A DNA stretch of 64,000 nucleotides, taken from contig JASHOD010000107.1 of assembly GCA_030041295.1 (NCBI GenBank), forward strand, positions 1 to 64,000, written 5' to 3'. Every line of letters begins with the position of its first letter. The stretch's first letter is position 1. The notes under the pieces were generated by a model that made no database searches, was not told where the DNA came from, and was given only the letters and a program-made list of their open reading frames with translations. The position numbers and the translations under genes are program-made. Below are positions 32,540-42,151 of this stretch, one piece after another. This stretch comes from Nitrososphaerales archaeon (GTDB taxonomy: Archaea > Thermoproteota > Nitrososphaeria > Nitrososphaerales > CADDZS01).

Positions 32540-33902
32540 AGTAAAGATAGTATCCCAAGAGTCCGAGTAGTATCCACGCGGTTCCGACTTCCCTCCCGAT
32601 TGGATGAAGCAGCACGACAAGTATCCAAATTACGAAATCTGCAACGAAACATCCAACAGCAAATACCGGAAGATAATATTCGCGCGATTCCCCAGTCTTT
32701 TTGTCCTTCCATGTAATTCGGATTTGTCCGGGCATCTTGAACGGGCGGATCAAGTTCTTCTCTTTGTTACGAAGGGAGATTAAACTGAAACCGACTATCA
32801 TGTAGGCGATGAGTGCCCCAAAATTATACATCTCGGCAAGCACGTTTAGTTGTGCTCCGAAGGCTGCAACAATTATAATCGTAATCAAAGAGAAGGCGAT
32901 TATTGAAATGTAGGGCGTCCTAAATTTAGGATGCACACGGGAGAAAATTCTTGGTATTACACCTTCATCGCTCATTGCGTAGGTGATTCGCGACAATCCT
33001 ACAATTCCAGCATTTGCAGCGACCAACAAAACGGACACTCCGAGTAAAGCTGTTAATCCTCCAAATATCCAGCCGTCTGGTAGCTTAGAAGCTATGAAAG
33101 GGAGCGGATAGTTTACTGCGGCTGGGTTTGAGTTGAAGATCTGACTTGGAACAATCCCAAGGGCAAGTGTAGAATATGCAAGAGTCGCCGCAACAACCGC
33201 GCCGCTGATTAAGAAGACCGCTCTCGGGATGTTCTTTGCGGCGTGTCTAGTCTCGCCGGCACTTTGTGATACAACCTCTATTCCTAGATAGCCTGACATT
33301 GCAATTGTCACTGCGTAAAGGAAACTCGGGTAGGTAGGAGACACTCCAAAATGTGGAGCAGGATTTAATGAAGGATGATAGGAGAAGACGAAACCTACAG
33401 CAAGAACAACGATTACGCCAACTAGATCGAAGAGAACGAGAAAATAGGAGAATTTCGCGGATTCAGCGATCCCAAGGATATTGATAAGAAGCAATCCGAT
33501 AATCACGACGATCGTTACGATAGTAGAAACGTAGCTCAATTCTGGAATGAAATAACTCACGTATCCCACTGCCGCCACGGATGAAATCGCAGTCGTGACA
33601 AGATAGTCTAGAAGTAACGCCCAGGCAGCAAGGAATGCGATGTTTCTCCCGAATGCCCTATTTGCAAACGTGAAGGCTCCGCCCGGCTGGTGATAGGAGC
33701 TAGACAGTTCTGCATAGCATAACGCAGTTAGGACGTAAGCCATCGTTGCAAATAAGTATGCATATGTGGCGGCTGATCCAGCATAAAGCAAAACCAGCCC
33801 GAGCGTAAAGTAGATTCCTTCCGCAACATCGCCGTAAGCAAAAGCGAAGTTTCCGAGTAGCCCAAGATCTCGTCGGAGCGTCTGCCGTGGATTTCGAGGC
33901 AT
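32487..33902 (-). CDS. APC-superfamily amino-acid permease
   Basis: 471 residues with about 12 transmembrane helices. The APC signature lies at the N-terminus (DVAEGIYFTLGLVLLYAG and SSSYHQPGGAFTFANRAFGR), with the substrate-binding unwound-helix motif ATMAYVLTALCYAELS. The C-terminus is short and basic. Probably imports amino acids with protons. Stand-alone, with its start facing the TrkA gene. Confidence 0.88.
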   Translation of the reverse strand: MPRNPRQTLRRDLGLLGNFAFAYGDVAEGIYFTLGLVLLYAGSAATYAYLFATMAYVLTALCYAELSSSYHQPGGAFTFANRAFGRNIAFLAAWALLLDYLVTTAISSVAAVGYVSYFIPELSYVSTIVTIVVIIGLLLINILGIAESAKFSYFLVLFDLVGVIVVLAVGFVFSYHPSLNPAPHFGVSPTYPSFLYAVTIAMSGYLGIEVVSQSAGETRHAAKNIPRAVFLISGAVVAATLAYSTLALGIVPSQIFNSNPAAVNYPLPFIASKLPDGWIFGGLTALLGVSVLLVAANAGIVGLSRITYAMSDEGVIPRIFSRVHPKFRTPYISIIAFSLITIIIVAAFGAQLNVLAEMYNFGALIAYMIVGFSLISLRNKEKNLIRPFKMPGQIRITWKDKKTGESREYYLPVFAVGCFVADFVIWILVVLLHPIGREVGTAWILLGLLGYYLYSRLQKKTGQAGVLNQIS

Positions 33903-34191
33903 TTGGATTTACGATTCCAGTTTTCCCGGGTGTACTTTTTCAGTCAAAAGAAGTTGAGAGAATAAGCTTTGCAGGGAAGGATTTTACATGTCAATTTTGG
34001 AATTGCGATTGTGCATCTCGCTTTTTAAGCATACAAAGTAAAGGTGCTTCAACTGCTATGAGAATGACAGAATTATATAGAAGAATTTTACATCTTACGA
34101 GCGAGGCTGCGCAAAATCTTCTAACATTTTGTGCTATCGATTTAGGCTGAAGAACCCTTAAATCAAAAATTTGCCATGGTGATGTTTCTAG

Positions 34192-34854
34192 TTGCAAACG
34201 GTCATAGCTGGGGCGGGAGCAATCGGTTCAAAACTCGCCGTTTACCTCTCTGAAAGAGGCGACGACGTTACGGTCATAGACGAGGACAAGGCGAAGTGTG
34301 AATGGGTCTCAAAGAACACTGATGCGCGCGTGTACAACGGAAACGTGCTCGACCCCAAGCTTTTGATGCAAGCGGGCATGGACAAGATAGACGCACTAAT
34401 CATCGCGCTCGGTGACGACCAAGTGACTCGTAAAATGGTCGATGTTGCCAAATCTCAATTTGGCGTTCCCAAAGTCGTTGCAATAGCTCAGGACTCACAG
34501 CTTCTGGATCCAATTAATTCTAGCGGTGCTGACATGGTCATCTCCTCGCAAGATGCCGTTTTGGACGAGGTTGAGGACGTTCTTCAAAACGGGGGAGTCA
34601 GCAGAAGACTCTATCATGACGAGCAGCGAAAATACCTGATCTCCAAGGTAATAGTGAGGGCGACGTCCGAAGCTCTAGGTAAGCAAGTTACAAAGTTGGA
34701 AAGCAAGTCCGCAAGAATTAGCGGCATAGTTCGTGATGGGAATCTTTTCTTCCCCTCCGAGGATACAAGTCTAGAGATGGGAGACGAGGTATTCATCATC
34801 GGAAAGGAAGACGAAGTTGAGAAGCTCGTAAACTTGGTAAAACAAGAAGGCTGA
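34192..34854 (+). CDS. trkA: TrkA-type regulatory subunit (RCK_N plus RCK_C)
   Basis: 220 residues. Rossmann motif GAGAIGSKLAVYL followed by the acidic end of strand 2 (VTVIDEDKAKC) shows NAD(H) binding. RCK_N runs to about residue 130, RCK_C from about 140 (LGKQVTKLESKSARISGIVRDG). It gates potassium transporters or channels. No Trk/Ktr membrane subunit is adjacent; instead an MscS channel follows 19 nt later, suggesting a joint osmotic or ion-homeostasis operon. TTG start. Confidence 0.88.
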   Translation: MQTVIAGAGAIGSKLAVYLSERGDDVTVIDEDKAKCEWVSKNTDARVYNGNVLDPKLLMQAGMDKIDALIIALGDDQVTRKMVDVAKSQFGVPKVVAIAQDSQLLDPINSSGADMVISSQDAVLDEVEDVLQNGGVSRRLYHDEQRKYLISKVIVRATSEALGKQVTKLESKSARISGIVRDGNLFFPSEDTSLEMGDEVFIIGKEDEVEKLVNLVKQEG

Positions 34855-34873
34855 AAGTTGGAGAGAGGGTAAC

Positions 34874-35695
34874 ATGTCGTCAATAGTCACAGGTTCTGCT
34901 TTTGCGATTAACAACGCAGCTACTGATGTACTCGCCTCAGCCATAATCCTAGCTGTAACCTATGTGCTTGCTTTTCTTTTTAATAGATTAGCAGTCCGCG
35001 CAATCGGAAAGCGAAGCCGTACTTCAGCTTTTGAAATTGGGCGAGTCGGTTCAATCGTCATTTGGATTGTTGGAATCTTGGCGATACTTCCAGTTCTTGG
35101 AGCTTCCGACGTTGTGGTCGCGGTCGTACTATTGCTAGTCGGAGCATTCCTGATACTTGCCACGCGCGACTTTACGAACAACTGGTTTGCGGGTCAGATG
35201 ATCAAGACCGTGGCTCCGTTTCGAGTTGGGGACTGGATTAAAATTCCAGGAGGCTCTTACGGAAGAGTTACGAAAATAGATGGCCTCTATACAATGCTCG
35301 TAACGCCCCAAAACGAAACTCTAGTTATTCCAAACAGCAAATTGACTTCTGACCTAATTTTAGATCGAACTACAAGTGGGAGCCTCAAAGTTCCAATCGA
35401 CCTTGAATTGAACAATGACATTGAATTCGGGCAACTAACGTCCGCCGTGCAGAAAATCGCGAAGGAATTATCTCAATACTTGACGGAATCTGAGGGGCGA
35501 AAAGCAGAGCCAGAGATTTACGTTGTTTCAAGAACTCCAGATTCCGTGAAGGTTCGTGTTTTCCTGAGGATCGACAACGCAGCGAAGGAAGAGGAAGTCG
35601 CCTCGGAGTTTAGAAAGCGCTTTAGTATCCTTGGATTTGAAAAGCGAAACGAAAGTGGAAATTCGTACATGAATCGTCCTACACTGGAACAATAG
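34874..35695 (+). CDS. mscS: Small-conductance mechanosensitive channel (MscS family)
   Basis: 273 residues. Three N-terminal helices end in the pore-lining VVVAVVLLLVGAFLILATRDFTNNWFAG, followed by the beta domain with PFRVGDWIKIPGGSYGRVTKI and the typical NETLVIPNSKLTSD motif, then a C-terminal alpha/beta domain. It opens on hypo-osmotic shock. Immediately downstream of the trkA gene on the same strand. Confidence 0.9.
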   Translation: MSSIVTGSAFAINNAATDVLASAIILAVTYVLAFLFNRLAVRAIGKRSRTSAFEIGRVGSIVIWIVGILAILPVLGASDVVVAVVLLLVGAFLILATRDFTNNWFAGQMIKTVAPFRVGDWIKIPGGSYGRVTKIDGLYTMLVTPQNETLVIPNSKLTSDLILDRTTSGSLKVPIDLELNNDIEFGQLTSAVQKIAKELSQYLTESEGRKAEPEIYVVSRTPDSVKVRVFLRIDNAAKEEEVASEFRKRFSILGFEKRNESGNSYMNRPTLEQ

Positions 35696-35881
35696 CTGAA
35701 AATTTTACTCTCTTGTTTACGAAGCAAATGTCAGTTTGTAAGCTATTATTTACTTGGCCCGCCGCGTGAATATCAAACCGAATTACTATTCTCGAGCTAG
35801 GACACGTGCCTTCATACTGAGGAGATTTATTCAATGCTAAAGCAGGTATATAGGTTATCATTTTCGCGCAAATAACAAACC

Positions 35882-36001
35882 ATGCTAGCTGAGCCTACGA
35901 ATGAGAACCAACACAAGAAGCAACATGTGAAGCTAGCGTGCCCTCTATGCGGACGATTCTACTGCATGACCTGCTGGGATTCTTGCCCGAGATGCCACTG
36001 A
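35882..36001 (+). CDS. Zinc-finger microprotein (39 aa)
   Basis: ATG-started frame of 39 residues: a basic first half (NQHKKQHVKLA) then CPLCGRFYCMTC and CPRCH, i.e. seven Cys/His ligands fit for one or two zinc sites. A strong TATA box, GTATATAGG (35846-35854), lies about 30 nt upstream, supporting expression. Tiny zinc proteins of this kind are common in thaumarchaeota; function unknown. Confidence 0.6.
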   Translation: MLAEPTNENQHKKQHVKLACPLCGRFYCMTCWDSCPRCH

Positions 36002-36141
36002 AGCAAATATTGAATTTCTCTCCGGCCCAAGATCGCAAGACTTTTCCTCACGAGTGCTTCGTGAAGACAGCCTCTCACACTGTTTATTGAAGCACGGCTT
36101 ATGGCTAGAAAAGGCAGTTCCTTTGACTGCTGCTAATCCAA

Positions 36142-36429
36142 ATGACCGCTATTCAACGACAAACACAAGGCTTACCCAACCCTTTAATTTTCGGGTTACT
36201 TTCAGGGTCAGCGATTGCCATTTTCTTTTGGGAATCGCATTTCGCGATTTTGTTTTACCCGGCAAGTTTAGTCGAGCTCTGCATTATTGTCGAAGTTTAT
36301 GCCTTAAAGAGAGAAATACCGGGAACCGGCGGATTTGTTTGGGGAGTTGCAATGTCTTTTGTCCTTCCAGTCATTCTATCATTAGCGTACTTCTTTCTTC
36401 TTTCTCTAACGTCTCCCCCGCCCTCGTAA
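36142..36429 (+). CDS. Small membrane protein (95 aa)
   Basis: Three hydrophobic segments (LIFGLLSGSAIAIFFW, HFAILFYPASLVELCIIV, GVAMSFVLPVILSLAYFFLL) and few charged residues. A longer overlapping frame (36054-36524) has soluble composition without features and is considered a shadow. It precedes the PhzF gene by 73 nt. No family recognised. Confidence 0.5.
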   Translation: MTAIQRQTQGLPNPLIFGLLSGSAIAIFFWESHFAILFYPASLVELCIIVEVYALKREIPGTGGFVWGVAMSFVLPVILSLAYFFLLSLTSPPPS

Positions 36430-36502
36430 ATCAAGCACCATTCGTAGATGATCTAGTCGATAAGAAAACTCTTAGAGATAGCTTGGATTCTTTAGAGATG
36501 AA

Positions 36503-37390
36503 ATGGCTGACAAACGGAAACTAAAATTCGTTCATATCGATGTGTTTGCGGAGCGCCCGCTTGAGGGAAATCCTCTCGCTGTCTATTATAAAGCAGACGG
36601 ATTAACAACAAAGCAGATGCAGACAATAGCTCGCGAGATGAATCTTTCGGAAACCACTTTCGTGTTTCGCAGAGAAAGAAAAACTGAGAATTCGAAGGGA
36701 ATCAGAGCAAGGATATTCACTGTCCAAGAAGAACTCCCCTTTGCGGGTCATCCCACACTTGGAACGGCTTGGGTCCTAAGGGGAGAAAATCAAAGCGAGG
36801 TGGTGTTGGATCTGAACGTTGGTCGGATTCCTGTCAAATTCTCGAAAAGGGGCAATGGAAAAGTATTCGGAGAGATGACTCAAAAAGATCCAGACTGGGG
36901 TCTGAGGCACGATTTGACGAATGTGACGTCGGCGCTAGGAGTTTCCATCGATGACCTAGATCCTGAATCCCCGATAGAAACTGTATCCACAGGAAATCCC
37001 TTCGCCATCGTCCCGTTCCGGTCCCTTGCAAAGTTGAAGGAATTGCATCCTGACGGAGCGAAAATGGAGAATTATCTTGCTACCACAGATGCCAAATTCT
37101 TCTACCTAATTTGTAAAGAAACTAGCAACGCAAAAGCAGATTTTCATGCAAGAATGATTTTTTATGGCGGCGAAGACCCGGCTACCGGATCCGCCGCGGG
37201 GCCCGCTGCGGCTTGGATGCTACGACATGGATGGATTGAGCCGGAGCAACAGGTTTGGATAGAGCAGGGAATCGAAATACTCCGCCCGAGCCAAATCTTT
37301 GTGAGATCCGGGGGCACGCCTGAAAAACCTACGAATATTCGTGTTGGCGGTTTCTGCCACGGTGCAATTAAAGGGGAATTACTTTTCTGA
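36503..37390 (+). CDS. PhzF-family isomerase/epimerase
   Basis: 295 residues with the two-fold pseudo-symmetric PhzF fold: KFVHIDVFAERPLEGNPLAV at the start, the catalytic Glu in NLSETTFVF, QEELPFAGHPTLGTAW, and in the second half GGEDPATGSAAGPAAAW and NIRVGGFCHGAIKG. Most members are uncharacterised; some act as diaminopimelate-epimerase-like isomerases. It is complete and sits at the head of a plus-strand row with an ABC-2 exporter (29-nt gap), but no phenazine genes are present. Confidence 0.9.
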   Translation: MADKRKLKFVHIDVFAERPLEGNPLAVYYKADGLTTKQMQTIAREMNLSETTFVFRRERKTENSKGIRARIFTVQEELPFAGHPTLGTAWVLRGENQSEVVLDLNVGRIPVKFSKRGNGKVFGEMTQKDPDWGLRHDLTNVTSALGVSIDDLDPESPIETVSTGNPFAIVPFRSLAKLKELHPDGAKMENYLATTDAKFFYLICKETSNAKADFHARMIFYGGEDPATGSAAGPAAAWMLRHGWIEPEQQVWIEQGIEILRPSQIFVRSGGTPEKPTNIRVGGFCHGAIKGELLF

Positions 37391-37419
37391 ATGCTGAAAG
37401 AATTTGAGTAGATAACTTA

Positions 37420-38352
37420 TTGTCTGATTACACTATAGTTCTTGACTCGAGCAACCTCCAAAAGACCTATGGTGGAGGAATTAGAGCACTCGACGGTCTA
37501 ACGCTTCAAATAAAACGAGGAACGATCTTCTCTCTGCTCGGACCAAACGGAGCCGGAAAGACCACTTTTGTGAGAATTGCCGCTACGCAACTCCTTCCTT
37601 CCTGTGGCACAATTTCGATTCTAGGCCATGATGTGGTAAGGGATGCTAAAAATGTAAGAAAACACATTGCCGTCGTTCCTCAAGAAGCAAGACCGCTCAG
37701 TCTACAAACTCCATTCGAGCACATAACTACCTACCTTGTCGCAAGAGGTTTGAACTTCAACGATGCAAGGAAGAGGGCGAATGAAGCGATCCAAGATTTG
37801 AAACTAGATAGTCATCGCAATATCATTTGCGCGAACCTGTCTGGAGGTTTACGTCAGCGTGTGTTGATCGCGATGGCTATGAGTTCAGACGCAGACCTCC
37901 TCATTTTGGACGAGCCTACACTGGGCCTTGATCCTTTGGCTCGATTAGAGGTTTGGAATCTGGTCAGAGACTACGTTACAAAAAGCAAGAGGACTATACT
38001 TCTTACAACGCATTACATGGACGAAGCTGAGCTTCTATCAGATGAGCTTGCAATCATTGATAGGGGAAAGTTGATGGTACGTGGAACGCCCAGTTCCATC
38101 AAGAGTCGATTGGAGAATCGAAGTGTTGCCGTGATCAAATCGCCTGACGACTCAATTGACTTTCAATCGTACGGTCAAGTTTTGAAAGCTGGCTCTAGCA
38201 TCAGGGTATTCATTGATCGTCGGAGAGTCGATGAGCTGGTATCTCTTTGCTTAAAGAAGAATCTTGAGGTGTCAGTCAGGCAGATCAGTCTGGAAGATGT
38301 TTTCATAAGTGAGGTGGGGAGGGTCATAGATGACGATAGTACAACAAATTAG
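37420..38352 (+). CDS. ABC-2 type transporter ATP-binding protein (DrrA-like)
   Basis: 310 residues. Walker A GPNGAGKTT, Q-loop VPQEAR, signature LSGGLRQRV, Walker B LLILDEPTLGLD, switch His in LTTHYMDEAE, and the DrrA-type C-terminal extension. It energises export of drugs, polysaccharide or lipids through the membrane subunit that overlaps its end by 23 nt. TTG start at 37420. Confidence 0.92.
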   Translation: MSDYTIVLDSSNLQKTYGGGIRALDGLTLQIKRGTIFSLLGPNGAGKTTFVRIAATQLLPSCGTISILGHDVVRDAKNVRKHIAVVPQEARPLSLQTPFEHITTYLVARGLNFNDARKRANEAIQDLKLDSHRNIICANLSGGLRQRVLIAMAMSSDADLLILDEPTLGLDPLARLEVWNLVRDYVTKSKRTILLTTHYMDEAELLSDELAIIDRGKLMVRGTPSSIKSRLENRSVAVIKSPDDSIDFQSYGQVLKAGSSIRVFIDRRRVDELVSLCLKKNLEVSVRQISLEDVFISEVGRVIDDDSTTN

Positions 38353-39076
38353 AGCAATTCTTGCGCTAATTTGGTTTGACGGGGTACTTCCGATCCGACG
38401 TTCTCCGTTTAATGTGGTAAATTTTGTGGTCAGCCCTCTTACGATATTGTTCTTCATCTATCTGTTCGCCGGTCCGGAAAAGGCGAAATTTGCCATCTCC
38501 GGAGGACTAACAGCTGTAATTGTCGGGAGCTGTATCATTCTTGAAACTGAAGCCGCTTTCATCAGACTGGTCGTCAGACTGCAGGACATGTTTGTGTCTT
38601 CTCCACTTTCGCCAGTGTCGTATGTTCTGGGTCTTTCAATTGCGCTCCTGCTAAACGGATTAGCGGGAATTGTATTGTTCTCATCATTGATAGCTGCAAC
38701 GGGTTTTGTGAGTATAATCGGAGCGCTAGCGATAATCGCTGCCTGCATCTTGACATGGGCATCTGTTTCGACACTTGGTTTCATTCTGAGCACGTTCGCC
38801 CGAGATATGAGGGATCTTTGGGTTTATGCACCACTACTAACGGTCCTACTTTCCTTTCTTCCGCCGATTTTCTATCCGGTATCTTATATTCCCGCGAATG
38901 TGAGATTCATTGCCTATGCTGCGCCGACCACTTACCCCGCTCAAATAATCCAAATGGCTACTGGATTGATCTCATATTCGGGTACGGGTTTGCTTTTAGA
39001 TTTTGTCGGAGGTGTAGCTTACGTGATGATTTTGGTTCTTATCGCTTCTAGATTAGCTAGGTGGAGACAGAGATGA
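38330..39076 (+). CDS. ABC-2 type transporter permease
   Basis: 248 residues, six transmembrane helices in the ABC-2 arrangement, with FVSSPLSPVSYVLGLSIALLLNG and the characteristic LSFLPPIFYPVSYIPANVRFIAYAAPTTYPAQ near the fifth helix. Translationally coupled to the ATPase gene (23-nt overlap). The pair is a full DrrAB-like exporter. Confidence 0.9.
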   Translation: MTIVQQIRAILALIWFDGVLPIRRSPFNVVNFVVSPLTILFFIYLFAGPEKAKFAISGGLTAVIVGSCIILETEAAFIRLVVRLQDMFVSSPLSPVSYVLGLSIALLLNGLAGIVLFSSLIAATGFVSIIGALAIIAACILTWASVSTLGFILSTFARDMRDLWVYAPLLTVLLSFLPPIFYPVSYIPANVRFIAYAAPTTYPAQIIQMATGLISYSGTGLLLDFVGGVAYVMILVLIASRLARWRQR

Positions 39077-39158
39077 AAATCTAGAGTTTGAATCTGCGCG
39101 GAAAATCAGGTCCGCGTTCACGATTCTTGCGATGCCAAAACCTGTGGCGCGCTCTTGT

Positions 39159-39644
39159 TTATTTCACAGATTTTTCCGGTTTCTTTCCTTCCGTTTGAAA
39201 CCAAGGGCTGAGTGGATTGGTCACCTCGCAAATAGAGATGAAATTTTCATGCATCAAGTGCCGATCCGCGGAATATATCCTGTATATGGTGTCTCGTAGC
39301 GGATAAACTACGAAATAGTCGTATACATGGATGCTGGATTTCGAACTATCAATGATGGCTTCAATTGTATCTTCCAATGAAAGCTCCTTAACATAGAACT
39401 TGGGTTTTTTGAAATCATCCAAAATACTCAATCGATCATCAGAACTGAGGCCGGTTTTCCGAAGTACTTCCAGAATTTCACCTATTTGCTATGTACTTAC
39501 TCCGATCCTCACCGATTCGTCGGTAAGAACTGAAGAAAGAAATGTCCTCGCTAAATCATGGATTTCTTCAAGTTCTTTCTCTCTCGGCTTTGCCAACGCA
39601 AATTGCCAGATGTTGGTATCAACCAAAATGTAGCTTTTAGGCAT
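39159..39644 (-). pseudogene. PIN-domain toxin with in-frame amber stop
   Basis: Starting at ATG 39644 the frame opens with YILVDTNIWQFALAK (first PIN Asp), runs to codon 51, hits TAG at 39489-39491, and continues in the same frame with QIGEILEVLRKTG to DDFKKPKFYV and DYFVVYPLRDTIYRIYSADRHLM at 39159. PIN acidic residues are present on both sides. It overlaps the AbrB antitoxin stop by 8 nt, the usual VapBC layout. Probably inactivated toxin. Confidence 0.78.
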
Positions 39645-39864
39645 CTTCTGTCTCTTGGGCTTCTACCATCCGCTCGATGGGGACCGAAATTGGTTTGCGC
39701 TGCAAAATCTTGACTGTGTTCATCGCCGCTTTCTTGCTATCCTTTCGAAGCATTACTTCATCCCCAACCAAAATTGCTTCGGCTTCGCCGTTCTCGGGAA
39801 GGCCCGCTTTCTCGATGAGTTCCTTAGGAAGGTAAACCTTGCGACCAATGAGTTTGACCTTCAT
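39637..39864 (-). CDS. AbrB/MazE-type antitoxin
   Basis: 75 residues: MKVKLIGRKVYLPKELIEKA is a swapped-hairpin AbrB DNA-binding start, followed by GDEVMLRKDSKKAA and a C-terminal toxin-binding tail. First gene of a VapBC-like pair with the broken PIN gene. Confidence 0.8.
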   Translation of the reverse strand: MKVKLIGRKVYLPKELIEKAGLPENGEAEAILVGDEVMLRKDSKKAAMNTVKILQRKPISVPIERMVEAQETEDA

Positions 39865-39991
39865 TTTACCAATCTAATTGGGAATATAGGCTCCCTTTTA
39901 TTTATGAATATTCAGTTCTGTCATCTTTTCAAATTTCTCTGGCTGCATATCTGCAGCTGTCATATACACAAAGGCTCTCCCTCGGCAACCG

Positions 39992-40560
39992 TTATAGTTC
40001 GATTGCCATAACTATGACGTCAGTAAATTTGCCGTTCCGAAATATCTTCTTTGGAATCTTTCCAACTCGTCTGAATCCAGCTGTTTCGTAAACGTGGACT
40101 GCTTGCTCGTTTGTCGCAAAGACCTCGAGCTCTATCGTCTTCAAGCCCGCTTTTCGACTCTCTTCTACAAGTGTATTTATCATCTCGTGTCCTATGCCCT
40201 GATTCCTGAATTCCTTCAACAGCAAGATGCCTAGTTTACCATGATAGAATTCATCGGTCAGAGTTCCCCTAGTGACTTCGGAGTTTCCAACTACTTTGCC
40301 GTCGACTTCAGCCACTACACTGATCTCGTTGCCGCTTTCTATCCTGACAAGTTTCTTTGCGAGCCAATCGGCTTCGCTTTCTCGGGTTTGTGTCTTGTCT
40401 TGTCAAGAAGGACTCCAAGATCAGGATTTGTCTCTCTTTCAGCAACAGTTGAATTCGCAAGTAAGAGCGCATCGTCAAGATTGTCCCAGGTTTTCGAACG
40501 TAGCGTAACTGTCTTGCCATTTTTCGACTTGAAGCGCTTGTACACTTGACCGGTTTTCAA
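39992..40560 (-). pseudogene. GNAT-family N-acetyltransferase, frameshifted
   Basis: The N-terminal part (40560 to about 40400) reads RSKTWDNLDDALLLANSTVAERETNPDLGVLL. The rest is in another frame: TRESEADWLAKKLVRIESGN, VAEVDGKVVGNSEV, then the acetyl-CoA motif LLKEFRNQGIGHEMINTLV and VHVYETAGFRRVG. Joining the frames near 40390-40415 gives a complete GNAT domain, so a single indel has broken the gene. The downstream piece from GTG 40315 lacks the first strands and would not be functional. Confidence 0.78.
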
Positions 40561-40807
40561 AATTGATTTCTGCTGAGGAATTTGCAGGTATTGAATACCG
40601 TATTTGCGTTCCAGCGTGGGACGGAATTCAAAGTGGAAAAATAATTCGCTTTTGATCTGCCTTTCTAAAAATCAGGCAGATGTGTGAGTGATGCGGTCGT
40701 TGTTCGGTTTTTCTTATCCTCTTCGGTTACGTCTTATCGCTGTTTTGGACTTGGGTCCGTGTTGCCTCTGCATACCCCTTTTTCGCCCCTCGGCCGTGGA
40801 TACCTGA

Positions 40808-41266
40808 TCATTCATCCTGAGATAGTCTTGGATCCGTAATATCGGCGGGAGGTTCTTGCTCTTCTTTGGCTAGCTGTTCCACCTTCATTCTGATTTCGTC
40901 TCTTATCTCTGCAACTTGGGCCCTGCTCTTGCCCAAGAGAGCAGCAATATTCCAGTTTTCCGTCTTTGAAAGGTATTCTTCGGGTATGCTCTAAAGAACT
41001 TTCGAGTCCATGACGACAATTCTGTCTGCTTGCTTTACCATCTCGGTCGTGAGCCGTTTCGGTTTTGCCTGCTCGACAGAAATCCCTACTTTCTTCATTG
41101 TCTCAATGGTCTTTGGATGTACCTTTTCGTCTGGGTTGATCCCAGCGCTCATCACATTCATTGTGCTTCCGGCAATTCTTTTGAGGAAAGCTTCCGCCAT
41201 CTGGCTTCGTCCAGAGTTTCCAATGCAGACGAAAAGTATTATTGTCTTAGGCATCAGCGAATTCAA
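40808..41266 (-). pseudogene. Low-molecular-weight phosphatase/arsenate-reductase-like protein with amber stop
   Basis: The P-loop FVCIGNSGRSQMAEAF (C-x5-R-S) is intact. After MDSKVL the frame meets TAG at 40991-40993 and continues in register with SIPEEYLSKTENWNIAALLG and a Lys/Glu-rich tail ending at 40808. The usual general-acid Asp in WNIxDP is replaced by Ala here (WNIAALLG). Both the nonsense codon and the missing Asp suggest loss of activity. Its start overlaps the S51 peptidase stop by four bases. Confidence 0.75.
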
Positions 41267-42030
41267 CTATTTCGAATTACAAAATTAGAATTTGGTCCAT
41301 ACGCTCTGACCTGTAAAGTCGGAGTTTCGCTCTTTCTGGCCAGAATATAAGCTCTACCCAGTCCTCTAACAGTTACATGTGTTTCATTTTCGATCTCCAC
41401 ACATATTCCTTCGTCTATTCCAATTGCAAAGTGTGAATGCGCAAGCATCATGGCAGTAAAGAGTTTTGGAAACAATCCCCACTCCGAAAAATGAGGTTGC
41501 ACAACACAATTCCCCAGCAAACCGAGTCCTTTCCTTAACACGGGCTTGGATTTCACTTTCTCATCGACAGTCAGGCAGGGCTTTGCCATGAGAAGGTACT
41601 CGTTATTTTTTGTTACGATCTTGGAACCCGCAGTAGTACACAAGTCGCATGCCATCATTGCTCCAGCTGAGACCCCTCCGTACGGGATTCCTGAACGATA
41701 GAGATTGTTTATTATTAGCGAAACAGCTCTTGTGCCATAAATTCTTTGATACAGACTGATGTTCCCACCACTCATGAATATTCCCGTTGATTCCTTTATC
41801 GTTCTTAGTTGTTCTGTACTCAGGGTAAGTCTGGGAGAGGGATAAATTGGACGCACTTCGTAGACTCCTGTCTTGAGCCAAGGTTCGCGATATCTTGCTT
41901 CGTAATTGTACGAATTAGGCAACATCATAAGTGCAATCCTAGCCTTTCTGCCTCCACTTGCTCGAATGAATGGTTCCGACAAGGAAGGGAAATTATCAGA
42001 TACGTCACCGTACAAGAAAATTGAGCGCAA
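41263..42030 (-). CDS. Peptidase S51 (cyanophycinase/dipeptidase E-like)
   Basis: 255 residues. The nucleophile elbow is GIPYGGVSAGAMMAC with the S51 Ser, preceded by GIFMSGGNISLYQRI. A His in VVQPHFSEWGLFP and the GIDEGICVEI segment fit the cyanophycinase-like subgroup. These are cytoplasmic serine peptidases hydrolysing aspartyl or cyanophycin-like dipeptides. Translationally coupled to the broken low-molecular-weight phosphatase gene downstream. Confidence 0.82.
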   Translation of the reverse strand: MRSIFLYGDVSDNFPSLSEPFIRASGGRKARIALMMLPNSYNYEARYREPWLKTGVYEVRPIYPSPRLTLSTEQLRTIKESTGIFMSGGNISLYQRIYGTRAVSLIINNLYRSGIPYGGVSAGAMMACDLCTTAGSKIVTKNNEYLLMAKPCLTVDEKVKSKPVLRKGLGLLGNCVVQPHFSEWGLFPKLFTAMMLAHSHFAIGIDEGICVEIENETHVTVRGLGRAYILARKSETPTLQVRAYGPNSNFVIRNS

Positions 42031-42151
42031 GCGGTATCACTTTCCTGATCTAAAAGCCGTCTTGGTTCCGTTTACTCTGTCTAGTCTCACCATCAATTTT
42101 GCACTTGATTTTACCGTTAGGTTCTTCTTCCTGCTTTCTTACAACTTTATC

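Noticed and set aside
36054-36524. Longer frame overlapping the small membrane protein gene
   Set aside because: The overlapping 36142-36429 frame has clear transmembrane periodicity, while the longer one has no features and runs into the PhzF start.
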